This document shows, in pieces, positions 45,138 through 55,572 of a stretch of DNA of 64,000 bases. The stretch is taken from the NCBI RefSeq assembly GCF_006496635.1, contig NZ_CP022958.1:4588001-4652000 (forward strand), given 5' to 3'. Below the pieces are notes generated by a model, which was given only the letters and a program-made list of their open reading frames with translations, was not told the origin of the DNA and made no database searches. The DNA comes from Azoarcus sp. DD4 (GTDB lineage Bacteria; Pseudomonadota; Gammaproteobacteria; Burkholderiales; Rhodocyclaceae). Position 1 is the first letter of the stretch; each line of letters starts with the position of its first letter. The position numbers and the translations under genes are program-made.

Positions 45138-45517
45138 GCACGCCCCCCATCGACCCGGCAACGGTCGCTGCCGTCGAGAAGCCCAAACTCGGCCACTACC
45201 GCCGCCACCTGCTGGTGTGCACCGGCCCGCGCTGCAGCGCCGACGGCGAGGCACAGGCGCTGTTCGACAGCCTCGGCGCCACCTTCAAGGCTGCCGGGCT
45301 GGACCAAGGCGAGCTGCGCGTGAAGCGGACCCGGGTATCCTGCTTCGCCGCCTGCAAGGGCGGGCCCATCCTGTGCGTGCAGCCGGATGGCGTGTGGTAC
45401 TACAACGTCACCCCGGAGAACATGCAGCGCATCGTGGATCACCATCTGGTGGGCGGCGAGGTGTTGGAGGAGCTGGTGTTTCATCGAGGGCCGGGGCTGG
45501 AAGACAGCGGCAGCTGA
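45134..45517 (+). CDS. Thioredoxin-like [2Fe-2S] ferredoxin
   Basis: A 127-residue protein of the (2Fe-2S) ferredoxin family with thioredoxin fold. Likely cluster cysteines are in LLVCTGPRCSADG (about residues 29 and 34) and SCFAACKGGPILCV (about 70-74). Proteins like this are often the last gene of cob operons and may supply electrons for cobalt or corrin reduction, but a direct role is not established. It closes the riboswitch-controlled operon. Confidence 0.85.
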   Translation: MSTPPIDPATVAAVEKPKLGHYRRHLLVCTGPRCSADGEAQALFDSLGATFKAAGLDQGELRVKRTRVSCFAACKGGPILCVQPDGVWYYNVTPENMQRIVDHHLVGGEVLEELVFHRGPGLEDSGS

Positions 45518-45523
45518 GCGCGC

Positions 45524-45997
45524 TCAAGCCGCCCGCCGAACGCCCGCCCGCGGCTGCGCGTAGCGCGCGTCCGCGCGGCGACTCAGCAAATAGGCGGCGC
45601 CGGCGGGTTCCGCGGCACCGGATGCGCCCACCATCTCCAGCCCGTAGCGCCCGCCGCCCGCCACGTCCGCCGGCACACCCATCAGCCAGTCGCCTAGCCG
45701 CACCCACCACGAGCGCGGCGCTACGACCAGACCTTGCCCCGCCTCGCCCATCGCCTGCAGCGCGACGCTAGCCGCAGCCGCCAGCACATGGCTGTCGCCT
45801 TCGGCGAGGGCCACCCGGCGCAGCGGCAAGCTGCCGTCCGCATCCCGATAGGCCAGCACCAGCCCGCCGCCAAGCGCGACGATGCGGGCGCCGGCGGGGC
45901 ACTCGAACTCGGTCGCGACCGCGCGCGTCACATCGACCACAAGGGTGGCCGAAGCGGCGGTGGAACTACGGACGAAACGGCGTTCGCTTGCAGACAT
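45524..45997 (-). CDS. Uncharacterised protein divergent from MocR-type regulator
   Basis: A 157-residue protein I do not recognise with confidence. The central part (ARIVALGGGLVLAYRDADGS, VALAEGDSHVLAAAASVALQ) could be a small beta-sandwich of the DUF2917 type. There is no signal peptide or membrane segment. AGGAGCCCACC precedes ATG 45997. It is convergent with the cob operon and divergent from the MocR-type gene at 46191, a pairing that suggests it is the regulator's target. Confidence 0.6.
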   Translation of the reverse strand: MSASERRFVRSSTAASATLVVDVTRAVATEFECPAGARIVALGGGLVLAYRDADGSLPLRRVALAEGDSHVLAAAASVALQAMGEAGQGLVVAPRSWWVRLGDWLMGVPADVAGGGRYGLEMVGASGAAEPAGAAYLLSRRADARYAQPRAGVRRAA

Positions 45998-46084
45998 GGT
46001 GGGCTCCTGTCCGGGCGACGGCCCGGTGTGATCGACGTGCCGCCAGACTAGGGTTCGCCCGCCGGGCGCAACAGGCACAGCCCA

Positions 46085-46090
46085 CTACAA
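46085..46090 (+). promoter_or_regulatory. Candidate -10 element of MocR-type gene
   Basis: TACAAT at 46085-46090 is a near-perfect -10 hexamer in the divergent gap. A clear -35 is missing, as expected for an activator-dependent promoter. Confidence 0.35.
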
Positions 46091-46190
46091 TGTGAAGCGC
46101 AACAGACGCGGAATCGCCCGCGCTGTTGCGGCCCGTTTCGCCCCACTCTGTATCTGTCGCCGCGCGCCCGGCGGCGCCATCATCGTGCCC

Positions 46191-47666
46191 ATGGACCTGT
46201 CGACCCCGCTCGCGCCGCCCGCAGCCACCCAGCCACTCTACCGCCAGCTGGCGGCCGGCTATCGCGCCGCGATCGAGAATGGCACGCTGCGCCCCGGCGA
46301 CCGCATGCCGTCGGTGCGGGCGCTGATGCAGCGCCACGCGGTAAGCCTGTCGACCGCGCTGCAGCTGTGCCGCCACCTGGAAGACGGCGGCTGGCTGGAA
46401 GCGCGGCCGCGCTCCGGATATTTCGTGCGGCGCAAGCTGCGCACGGTGCTGCCGGCGGCCGAGCCGGACGCGGCGGGCACGCCCGATCCGGCCGCCTTCG
46501 TCGGCATCCACGCCACGGTGTCGGCCATCGTCGCGCAGGGTCTGCGCTACCCGGATGCGCTCAATCTCGGCGGTGCCAGCGCCACCCCGGCGCTCTACCC
46601 CACCGAGGCGCTCAAGAATGCTGCGCTGCGCGCGCTGCGGCACCAGCCGGAGCTGCTCACCACGCCCGGCTCGCCCAACGGCAATCCCGACTTCCGCGCG
46701 GTGCTGGCGCGGCGCGCGCTCGATGCCGGCATCCGCGTCACCGCGGACGAGCTCATCGTCACCCACGGCGGGATCGAGGCGGTGAATCTGGCGCTGCGCG
46801 CGGTCGCCCAGCCCGGCGACACGGTGGCAGTGGAGTCGCCCACCTTCTTCGGCCTGCTGCAGGTGCTGGAAAGCCTGGGCATGCGCGCGCTGGAAATCCC
46901 CACCAGCCCGAGCAGCGGCATCTCGGTGGAAGCGCTGGAACTGGCGCTGCGCAGCTACGGCGGGATCAAGGCGGTGGTGGTGGTGCCCAACCTGCAGAAC
47001 CCGCTCGGCGCCATCATGCCGGACAGCCGCAAGGCGGTGCTGGTGGCCTTGTGCGAGCAGCACGACATCGCGCTGATCGAGGACGACCCCTACCGCGACA
47101 TGCACAGCCGCGCCACCCCGCCCAAGGCGCTCAAGGCCTGGGACCGCAGCGGCGGCGTGATCCACTGCGCCTCGCTCAACAAGACGCTGGCGCCCGGCAT
47201 GCGGCTGGGCTGGATGGCGGCCGGGCGCTGGCAGGCGCGGGTGGCGATGCTGAAGTTCGCGCAGAGCCGCCACAACGAGGAATGGTCGCAGCTCGCCGCC
47301 GCCGAGTTCATGGCCACCAGCGCCTACGACCGCCACCTGCAGCGCCTGCGCGAACACCTGAGCGAGCAGCGCGAACGCATGGCCGACACCATCGCCGCCA
47401 GCTTTCCGGCCGGCACCCGGCTCAGCCTGCCCGACGGCGGCGTCATGCTATGGATAGAGCTGCCGGGTCAGCTGTCGTCGCGGCGGCTGTTCGACGCAGC
47501 GCTGACTGCCGGCATCCGCATCGCACCGGGAGCGATGTTCTCCAACTCGGGGCGCTTCGACCACTTCATCCGCCTGGGTTGCGGTCAGCCCTATACCCCG
47601 GAGCTGGACGCCGCACTGCGCCGGCTGGGCGGCATCGCCAGCGCCTTGCTCGCCGAAGCGCCCTGA
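46191..47666 (+). CDS. MocR-type transcriptional regulator (GntR helix-turn-helix plus PLP aminotransferase domain)
   Basis: A 491-residue fusion regulator. Residues 10-80 form a GntR winged helix (YRQLAAGYRAAIENGTLRPG, MPSVRALMQRHAVSLSTALQ). Residues about 110-490 form a fold-type I aminotransferase domain with a PLP lysine at K331 (SLNKTLAPGMRLGW) and a conserved NLQNPLG loop. MocR proteins bind PLP or an amino substrate and activate divergent metabolic genes. ATG 46191 starts the recognisable domain; a GTG at 46092 would add 33 poor residues. The likely target is the divergent gene at 45524. Confidence 0.9.
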   Translation: MDLSTPLAPPAATQPLYRQLAAGYRAAIENGTLRPGDRMPSVRALMQRHAVSLSTALQLCRHLEDGGWLEARPRSGYFVRRKLRTVLPAAEPDAAGTPDPAAFVGIHATVSAIVAQGLRYPDALNLGGASATPALYPTEALKNAALRALRHQPELLTTPGSPNGNPDFRAVLARRALDAGIRVTADELIVTHGGIEAVNLALRAVAQPGDTVAVESPTFFGLLQVLESLGMRALEIPTSPSSGISVEALELALRSYGGIKAVVVVPNLQNPLGAIMPDSRKAVLVALCEQHDIALIEDDPYRDMHSRATPPKALKAWDRSGGVIHCASLNKTLAPGMRLGWMAAGRWQARVAMLKFAQSRHNEEWSQLAAAEFMATSAYDRHLQRLREHLSEQRERMADTIAASFPAGTRLSLPDGGVMLWIELPGQLSSRRLFDAALTAGIRIAPGAMFSNSGRFDHFIRLGCGQPYTPELDAALRRLGGIASALLAEAP

Positions 47667-47727
47667 AGCGCCCTGAAGCGCGTCCGCATGCTGCGCCGCA
47701 GATCGACACCCGGGGTCCCGTGATTTA

Positions 47728-47751
47728 GCGTATTGCCATATACCAATACGC
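47728..47751 (+). promoter_or_regulatory. 24-base inverted repeat, candidate operator
   Basis: GCGTATTG (47728-47735), eight bases, CAATACGC (47744-47751): perfect eight-base arms, ending ten bases before the hydrolase start. It is more AT-rich than its surroundings. It could be a repressor site or a 5'-UTR hairpin. Confidence 0.5.
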
Positions 47752-47761
47752 GAGACCCATC

Positions 47762-48697
47762 ATGAAACCGCTCCTGACGCTGCTGATCGGCCTGGCCTGC
47801 CTGATGTGTGCCCCGGCGCGCGCCGCCGACATGAAACCGCAGCAGCTCGGTCCGCACAGCTGGTACGTGATGGGCGCCGCCGGCATGGCCTCCTCGGCCA
47901 ACGAGGGTTTCATGTCCAACGCCGGCTTCGTCGTCACCGCCGACGGCGTGATCGTGTTCGACGCGCTCGGCACACCGGCACTGGGCGAACAGCTGATCGC
48001 CGAGATCCGCAAGCTCACCGACCGCCCCATCCGCCGCGTCATCGTCAGCCACTACCACGCCGACCACTACTACGGCCTGCAGGCCTTCAAGGCGATCGGC
48101 GCCGAGGTCTGGGCACACCGGGCCGGCCGCGACGCACTCACCTCGGACGCGGCCCAGGCCCGCCTCGCCCAGCGCCGCGCCGACCTCTTCCCCTTCGTCG
48201 ACGCCAACACCCGGCTGATGCCGGCCGACCTCTGGCTGGAAGGCGACACCGACTTCCGCTACGGCGGCCTCACCATCCGGCTGCGCCACCTCGGCCCCTC
48301 GCACGCGCCCGACGACCTCAGCATGGAGGTGGTGGAGGACAAGGTGATCTTCGCTGGCGACATGCTGTTCCGTGGCCGCGTGCCCTTCGTCGGCGACGCC
48401 GACACCGCGCACTGGCTGCAGGCGCTGGAGCGGCTGATCGAAGCCCGGGCGAAGGTCGTCGTCCCCGGCCATGGCCCGGCCTCGACCGACCCGCAGGCCG
48501 ACCTGGTGCTGACGCGCGACTACCTGCGCTATCTGCGCGACACCATGGGCCGCGCGGTGAGCGAGCTGAAATCCTTCGACGAGGCCTATGCGGAAACCGA
48601 CTGGCGGCGCTGGGAAGCCCTGCCCGCCTTCCGCGAAGCCAACCGCGCCAACGCCTATAACGTGTTCCTGCAGATGGAGAAAGGGTCCCTGAAGTAA
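47762..48697 (+). CDS. Exported metallo-beta-lactamase-fold hydrolase (SoxH-like)
   Basis: A 311-residue periplasmic protein with a signal peptide (residues 1-22, LMCAPARAAD). The zinc motif HYHADH lies in VIVSHYHADHYYG. Later ligands are a histidine in LGPSHAPDD, FAGDMLF and VPGHGPAS, so the dinuclear site is complete. The family includes SoxH and hydrolases linked to quinoprotein systems, for which substrates are mostly unknown. A palindrome sits in its promoter region. It is followed by the nrd control region. Confidence 0.87.
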   Translation: MKPLLTLLIGLACLMCAPARAADMKPQQLGPHSWYVMGAAGMASSANEGFMSNAGFVVTADGVIVFDALGTPALGEQLIAEIRKLTDRPIRRVIVSHYHADHYYGLQAFKAIGAEVWAHRAGRDALTSDAAQARLAQRRADLFPFVDANTRLMPADLWLEGDTDFRYGGLTIRLRHLGPSHAPDDLSMEVVEDKVIFAGDMLFRGRVPFVGDADTAHWLQALERLIEARAKVVVPGHGPASTDPQADLVLTRDYLRYLRDTMGRAVSELKSFDEAYAETDWRRWEALPAFREANRANAYNVFLQMEKGSLK

Positions 48698-48708
48698 CGG
48701 CCCACCGA

Positions 48709-48755
48709 CATCAACATCTAGTTACGCTGCCGGCAAAATCAACTAGATGTCGTAC
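48709..48755 (+). promoter_or_regulatory. Pair of NrdR-type boxes
   Basis: Two 16-base near-palindromes: box 1 at 48709-48724 with core CAACATCTAG, and box 2 at 48740-48755 with core CTAGATGTCG. Both fit the NrdR pattern CwAtATaTwG apart from the more variable positions. Their centres are exactly 31 bases apart, the spacing typical of NrdR box pairs. They lie 20 bases upstream of the -35 element. Confidence 0.7.
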
Positions 48756-48774
48756 CCATGACCGAATTTCCGGC

Positions 48775-48803
48775 TTGACACCCACACCGCCAGCCCGTAA
48801 GGT
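48775..48803 (+). promoter_or_regulatory. nrdAB promoter
   Basis: TTGACA (48775-48780), a 17-base spacer and TAAGGT (48798-48803). The predicted transcript start, about 48810, coincides with the 5' end of the riboswitch. Confidence 0.65.
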
Positions 48804-48804
48804 T

Positions 48805-48984
48805 CGGCCCGTCACGGCTGCCCGGCAACACCGGGCAAGGGAATCCGGTGACGCATCCTGCGATGCGGAATCCGGGGCTGCCCCCGCAACTGTAAGCGAC
48901 GAGTCTCGCGCCCAAGCATGCCACTGGAACGATTCCGGGAAGGCGGGCGCAAGGCGATGAACCGCGAGCCAGGAGACCTGCCCT
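48805..48984 (+). promoter_or_regulatory. Cobalamin (B12) riboswitch upstream of nrdAB
   Basis: Conserved blocks in order: GCCCGG with CCGGGC, AAGGGAATCCGGTG, GGGGCTGCCCCCGCAACTGT, GCCACTGG, CGGGAAGGC and GCGAGCCAGGAGACCTGCC. It lies in the 5' leader of a B12-independent ribonucleotide reductase, a known riboswitch target: cobalamin would shut off the class Ia enzyme when a B12-dependent one can serve. Confidence 0.95.
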
Positions 48985-49160
48985 GACGTTTTTCCTTTAC
49001 CGATTGGAGCGGGGTGTCTCCGACGAAAGGCATGGCCCCGCTCCCGTCGCCGACTCGGCGATCCCTGCTGCGGGTCCGGGCACCGGCCTCGCCTGGCCGC
49101 CCCGCGTCCTTTCCGGCGTCTTCCCCGCTTCGTTTGCAACGACGACCGAGGACAGACCCC

Positions 49161-52012
<2,852 letters not shown>

Positions 52013-52013
<1 letters not shown>

Positions 52014-53167
52014 TGAGCGCCTTCAACTTCAACGACTGGGACAGCCCTGCGCCCCGCGCCACCCCGCAGCCCGCGCCCGCCTTTGCCGGCGGCCGTCCCG
52101 GCCTGGACGCCGACGCCGCCCGCAACCCAGCCCTCATCGCCCCCGGCGCGCGGCCGGGCGCGCTCGCCCCGGTGCGCGCCGCCGACAAGCGCGTGGTCAA
52201 CGGCCAGGGTGACATCAACCAACTCGCCCCGTTCAAATACCCCTGGGCGTGGGAATTCTTCCTCAACGCCAACCGCAACCACTGGACGCCGCTGGAAATC
52301 TCCATGGCCCAGGACGTGCACGACTATCACCACAAGCTCACCCCGGCCGAGCGCCACGTGTTCGAGAACGTGCTGTCCTACCTCACCACCTCCGACATCC
52401 TCGCCATGCGCAACATCGGCCTGGCGGTGATGGAGAAGATGACCGCGCCCGAACTGCAGATCTACCAGGCCCGCCAAGTGTATGAAGAAGCGCTGCATAC
52501 CTGGACCTACCAGCACTGCATCGAGACCATCGGCCTCGATCAGCAGGAGATCTACAACCGCTACCGCGTCGTCCCCGAGATCCACGGCAAGATCGCGCTC
52601 GCCAACAGCCGGCTGGAACGGGTGATGCGGTCGGACTTCGACCTCACCGACCGCGACAACCTGCACGAATTCGCCCTCTCCTACCTCTTCTTCGCCGGCA
52701 TCTTCGAAGGCTGCTGGTTCTACAACGGCTTCACCCCCATCTTCGCGCTGCAACGCCGCGGCCTGATGAAGGGCACCGCCGAGCAACTGCAATACATCAT
52801 GCGCGACGAAGTGCTGCACTGCGCCTTCGGCATCCGCGTGGTGCGCACCCTGATCGCCGAGGAAGAACTGGAGCTGGGCCCGCAAGCCATCGGGCGGCTG
52901 TGGGAAGAGGCCGAAAGCGCCGAGGCCGCCTACGCCGGCTACCTGCTGCGCGAACCCATCCTCGGCTACTCCGCCAGCCAGCACATGGCCCAGTTCCGCT
53001 TCATCGCCAACCGGCGGGCACGGCAACTGGGGCTGGCGGAACCGTATCCGGGCGCGGAAAACGTGCTGCCCTGGCTGGACGAGCAGGCCAACATGCGCAA
53101 GGAGAAGAATTTCTTCGAGACGCGGGTGACGGAGTATCAGACGGGCGGGGCATTGAGCTGGGATTGA
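52013..53167 (+). CDS. nrdB: Ribonucleoside-diphosphate reductase beta subunit NrdB
   Basis: The 384-residue radical-generating subunit. Diiron ligands appear in EEALHTWTYQHC (Glu, His, and the radical tyrosine four residues after the histidine, as in E. coli Y122) and MRDEVLHCAFG. The tyrosine marks a class Ia-type radical rather than the Tyr-less class Ic form. The first 55 residues are Pro/Ala-rich and probably flexible. The C-terminal tail that docks on NrdA is present. Confidence 0.95.
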
Positions 53168-53437
53168 GGTGAAGGGCGGCCGCTTGACTGTCGGATGGCG
53201 GACGTTCCCAAGGCGGCAGGGCCCCCTTCAACCACCATGTCTGCCGACAATTCTCCAGAATACACTCCCCAGTGTGCCCAAGGTCACCGGCAACTCCGTC
53301 CTCCAGAGTCGGAGTGCCCTTGTCCGCCAATTCGATGAAGGCGGCCGGATTCGCCCGGATCATGATTGCTTTGCTGATTTCGGGAGAATTGAATCCGGCC
53401 CTGCAACCCGTCCGAGAGACACTACGGCCACATCCCC
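53168..53437. other. Gap after nrdB with an open frame of unusual codon use
   Basis: 270 bases between convergent genes. On the minus strand an ATG frame (53363 to 53001) reads ANPAAFIELADKGTPTLEDG and on to ECILENCRQTWW. Its third positions are much less GC-rich than those of neighbouring genes. It overlaps the end of nrdB, so as written it is not a normal gene. It could be a remnant of a transferred gene, or chance. Confidence 0.3.
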
Positions 53438-53785
53438 TTATCTTCCACCGCCGCGCCCACCGCCCATGCCACCGCCAGGGCCCATACCACCACCGGGCCC
53501 CATGCCACCGCCCCGCATCGGGGGATCGTCGGGAAGGGTCACTCCGCGCTCCCGGGCACGTGCTTTCATTTGCTCATGGTGCTGCGTGCGAATCCGCTCC
53601 CGCTCTTCCAGCGAGTTTGCGGAACGCATGCGCTCCCGATACTCAAGACGCTCCTGCTGCGTCATCATCTGCGAGCCATAGATGGGCGCGTCGTCGGCGA
53701 TCGGCGGCAGGTTGCCACCCTGGGCCCAGACAGCACCAACCAGCATTGCGGCCATCAGCCCCGGCAACATCTTCATCGGTTTCAT
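53438..53785 (-). CDS. Small exported Gly-rich protein of unknown function
   Basis: A 115-residue protein with a signal peptide (MKPMKMLPGLMAAMLVGAVWA). A charged helical centre follows (IYGSQMMTQQERLEYRERMR, EERERIRTQHHEQMKARARE, GVTLPDDPP), then a tail of GPGGGM repeats ending in GRGGGR. The helical centre resembles a family of small periplasmic proteins widespread in betaproteobacteria, for which I know no function. GGAGATCGAT precedes ATG 53785. It is the last gene of the exported-protein cluster at 53438-58149. Confidence 0.75.
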   Translation of the reverse strand: MKPMKMLPGLMAAMLVGAVWAQGGNLPPIADDAPIYGSQMMTQQERLEYRERMRSANSLEERERIRTQHHEQMKARARERGVTLPDDPPMRGGGMGPGGGMGPGGGMGGGRGGGR

Positions 53786-53865
53786 ATCGATCTCCAGCAA
53801 TGGTAGTAGGCAGAACACCTCATCAGTAGCCGCCCGCGCTCTGCCGTCCGCGGGCGGAACAGAGT

Positions 53866-54201
53866 TCAACGTGCGCCAACCTCGCCAGCGTCGTGGTGCG
53901 CCGGCGAGTCGTCATCGTCATGCCGACCTCCCCTGGCTCCATCGGCACGAAACACCTTGTGCTCCAGCGCCGAGCTACCGCCAGGACCGTCCGCGTTACC
54001 ATGGCTCCCATCTTTATGCACTTCGCGGCTATGAGCGCTGCCACGATCGCCGCCACCTCGGTTTGCCACCCTGCCCTTTCCGGATTCATGCCCGCCGTCG
54101 TGGCTACTGCCGTGATCGTTGGCGACTCCCGCCGACGCCCACAAGACGACCGCCAACGCAAACAGAAATACGCCGCTCGCTTTCATCGGTTGACGACTCA
54201 C
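53866..54201 (-). CDS. Small exported His/Gly/Asp-rich protein with KVFR motif
   Basis: A 111-residue protein with a signal peptide (cleavage after WASAGVA). The mature part is low-complexity, rich in Gly, His, Ser and Asp (DHGSSHDGGHESGKG), and ends with HKVFRADGARGG and a DDDDSPAHHD acidic/His stretch. GTG 54201 is chosen because AAGGAGG lies five bases upstream; ATG 54186 is the alternative. The KVFR segment recurs in the neighbouring 54267-55421 protein. The His/Asp tail could bind metal. No function is recognised. Confidence 0.65.
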   Translation of the reverse strand: MSRQPMKASGVFLFALAVVLWASAGVANDHGSSHDGGHESGKGRVANRGGGDRGSAHSREVHKDGSHGNADGPGGSSALEHKVFRADGARGGRHDDDDSPAHHDAGEVGAR

Positions 54202-54266
54202 AGCGTCCTCCTTCGGCTAGCCGAGTCCGGCGACGTCCAGCCACGCGGCTGGGCATCGCCCGTGAC

Positions 54267-55421
54267 TCAACGCACTTCGTTGTCGTGAACGAACTCAAGC
54301 ACCTGCAAGTAGTCGTTCGCGGCGGTGGCAAAGTCGTCCGCACCACCATCGGTGGTCGGATCCGTCCAGCTCGTGCTGTTGAAAAGCGTCTGGTACACGT
54401 TCACCAAAGTCGGCAGGTATGAGCCATCCGGCTGCAACACAAGCACGGTGACATTGACGTCCGCCCAAGTGGCCACACGGTCGTAGTCGTAGGTCGAGAA
54501 GTCGTAGTAGCTGCCCGTCGTGTTGATGCCCAGAATGGAGTTCATATAGACGACGGTATCCACGCTGATCGCGCCCGTCTTGTCAGCCGCGGCAGCCAGC
54601 AAGGCCGCCGGATCGAAACCGGCCGGCAGCGTCACGCCCGGCAAGGTGCCGGTCTGCATATAAACTTCATACAGCGCGAGATTTTCGAGCGGAGAATCGA
54701 TTGGTACGCCATCGACGACCAGACGGCCCGATGCGTCGAGCGTAACGGTTCCCGAAGTCAGCTTGCTCAACGCCTCACTCAGTGCATGGTCGAGTACCTT
54801 CGAGGGAGAACGTCCGACGCTCAAGCGACCAAGGTCGACCTCGCCTGGATACACGTCGTACGTGGTCGTGCCTATCGTAATCGTTGTAGCGAGATCACCC
54901 TCGGCCGTATAGGGAATGGCCACCGGATTCCCACTTCCATCGAGAAGCGGCACGAGGGTGCCGTCTGCGGCATAGACGAATGCAACGACTTGCTCCAATC
55001 CATCGACCAGGATGGGAACACCGTTGGCATCCCTCAGCAGAATGTACATGTCACCGTACAGATCCCCCTTCTTGGTGCCTGCGCCGAACGGCTTGCCCCC
55101 ACCACCCGACTTGCCGCCCTTGACGCCGGCCCAGGGGGGGCGATCACTATCCTCGTCGACCGAGGTACGGAACACCTTCTTGTCGATCGAGCTACCCTTG
55201 CCTCCCATATGCCCTCCGCCGGCTTGATCGGCCCGACCGCCCTGTCCGCGCTGCCCGCCCGCGCTGCCCGCCCCGCTCCCCTGCTCGGCTGCGTGCGCAT
55301 GGCGTATGAACCCGAAGGTCGAGTCCGAACCGGACCCCGGCATCGACGACGCAGCCAGGGCCGCGACCGCTGCTACGCACAGGACAACGGACCGCTTCAT
55401 TCCGTTTTGACGCTTGATCAT
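54267..55421 (-). CDS. Exported protein of unknown function with KVFR motif and Gly-rich linker
   Basis: A 384-residue secreted protein. The signal peptide is long (residues 1-43, ending IRHAHAAEQ). A Gly/Gln-rich linker follows, then GSSIDKKVFRTSVDEDSDRP. From about residue 118 there is a folded region: KKGDLYGDMYILLRDANGVP, PYTAEGDLATTITIGTTTYD, LGRLSVGRSPSKVLDHALSE and IDSPLENLALYEVYMQTGTL. It has no cysteine in the mature part. ATG 55421 has GGGGAG six bases upstream. It lies between a multi-barrel outer-membrane protein and two small exported proteins. I do not recognise a characterised family. Confidence 0.75.
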   Translation of the reverse strand: MIKRQNGMKRSVVLCVAAVAALAASSMPGSGSDSTFGFIRHAHAAEQGSGAGSAGGQRGQGGRADQAGGGHMGGKGSSIDKKVFRTSVDEDSDRPPWAGVKGGKSGGGGKPFGAGTKKGDLYGDMYILLRDANGVPILVDGLEQVVAFVYAADGTLVPLLDGSGNPVAIPYTAEGDLATTITIGTTTYDVYPGEVDLGRLSVGRSPSKVLDHALSEALSKLTSGTVTLDASGRLVVDGVPIDSPLENLALYEVYMQTGTLPGVTLPAGFDPAALLAAAADKTGAISVDTVVYMNSILGINTTGSYYDFSTYDYDRVATWADVNVTVLVLQPDGSYLPTLVNVYQTLFNSTSWTDPTTDGGADDFATAANDYLQVLEFVHDNEVR

Positions 55422-55572
55422 GATCATCTCCCCACGCAAAGACGGCGACACTGCCAATCAACGGTCAGAGGACTCGAACGATATCCACTCAGTCCCCATC
55501 CGCTTTCAAGGTCTCCAATCGAAAATCGAACACAACAATCAAGATCCGGTTTCAACGCGGTGACTGCGCAAA

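Larger units (their letters stand above)
48698..49160 (+). other. nrdAB control region
   Basis: 463 bases without a gene: two NrdR-type boxes, a promoter and a cobalamin riboswitch (listed separately), then about 175 bases of leader to the nrdA ATG. The reading frame that extends nrdA upstream to 49014 is not conserved-looking and overlaps leader sequence. Confidence 0.7.

Noticed and set aside
48714..48750. Single long inverted repeat ACATCTAGTT/AACTAGATGT
   Set aside because: Better explained as two separate NrdR-type boxes with 31-base centre spacing than as one hairpin.
49014..49160. Upstream extension of nrdA
   Set aside because: The extra 49 residues are Pro/Arg-rich and overlap the leader after the riboswitch. 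The ribosome site and family start support 49161.
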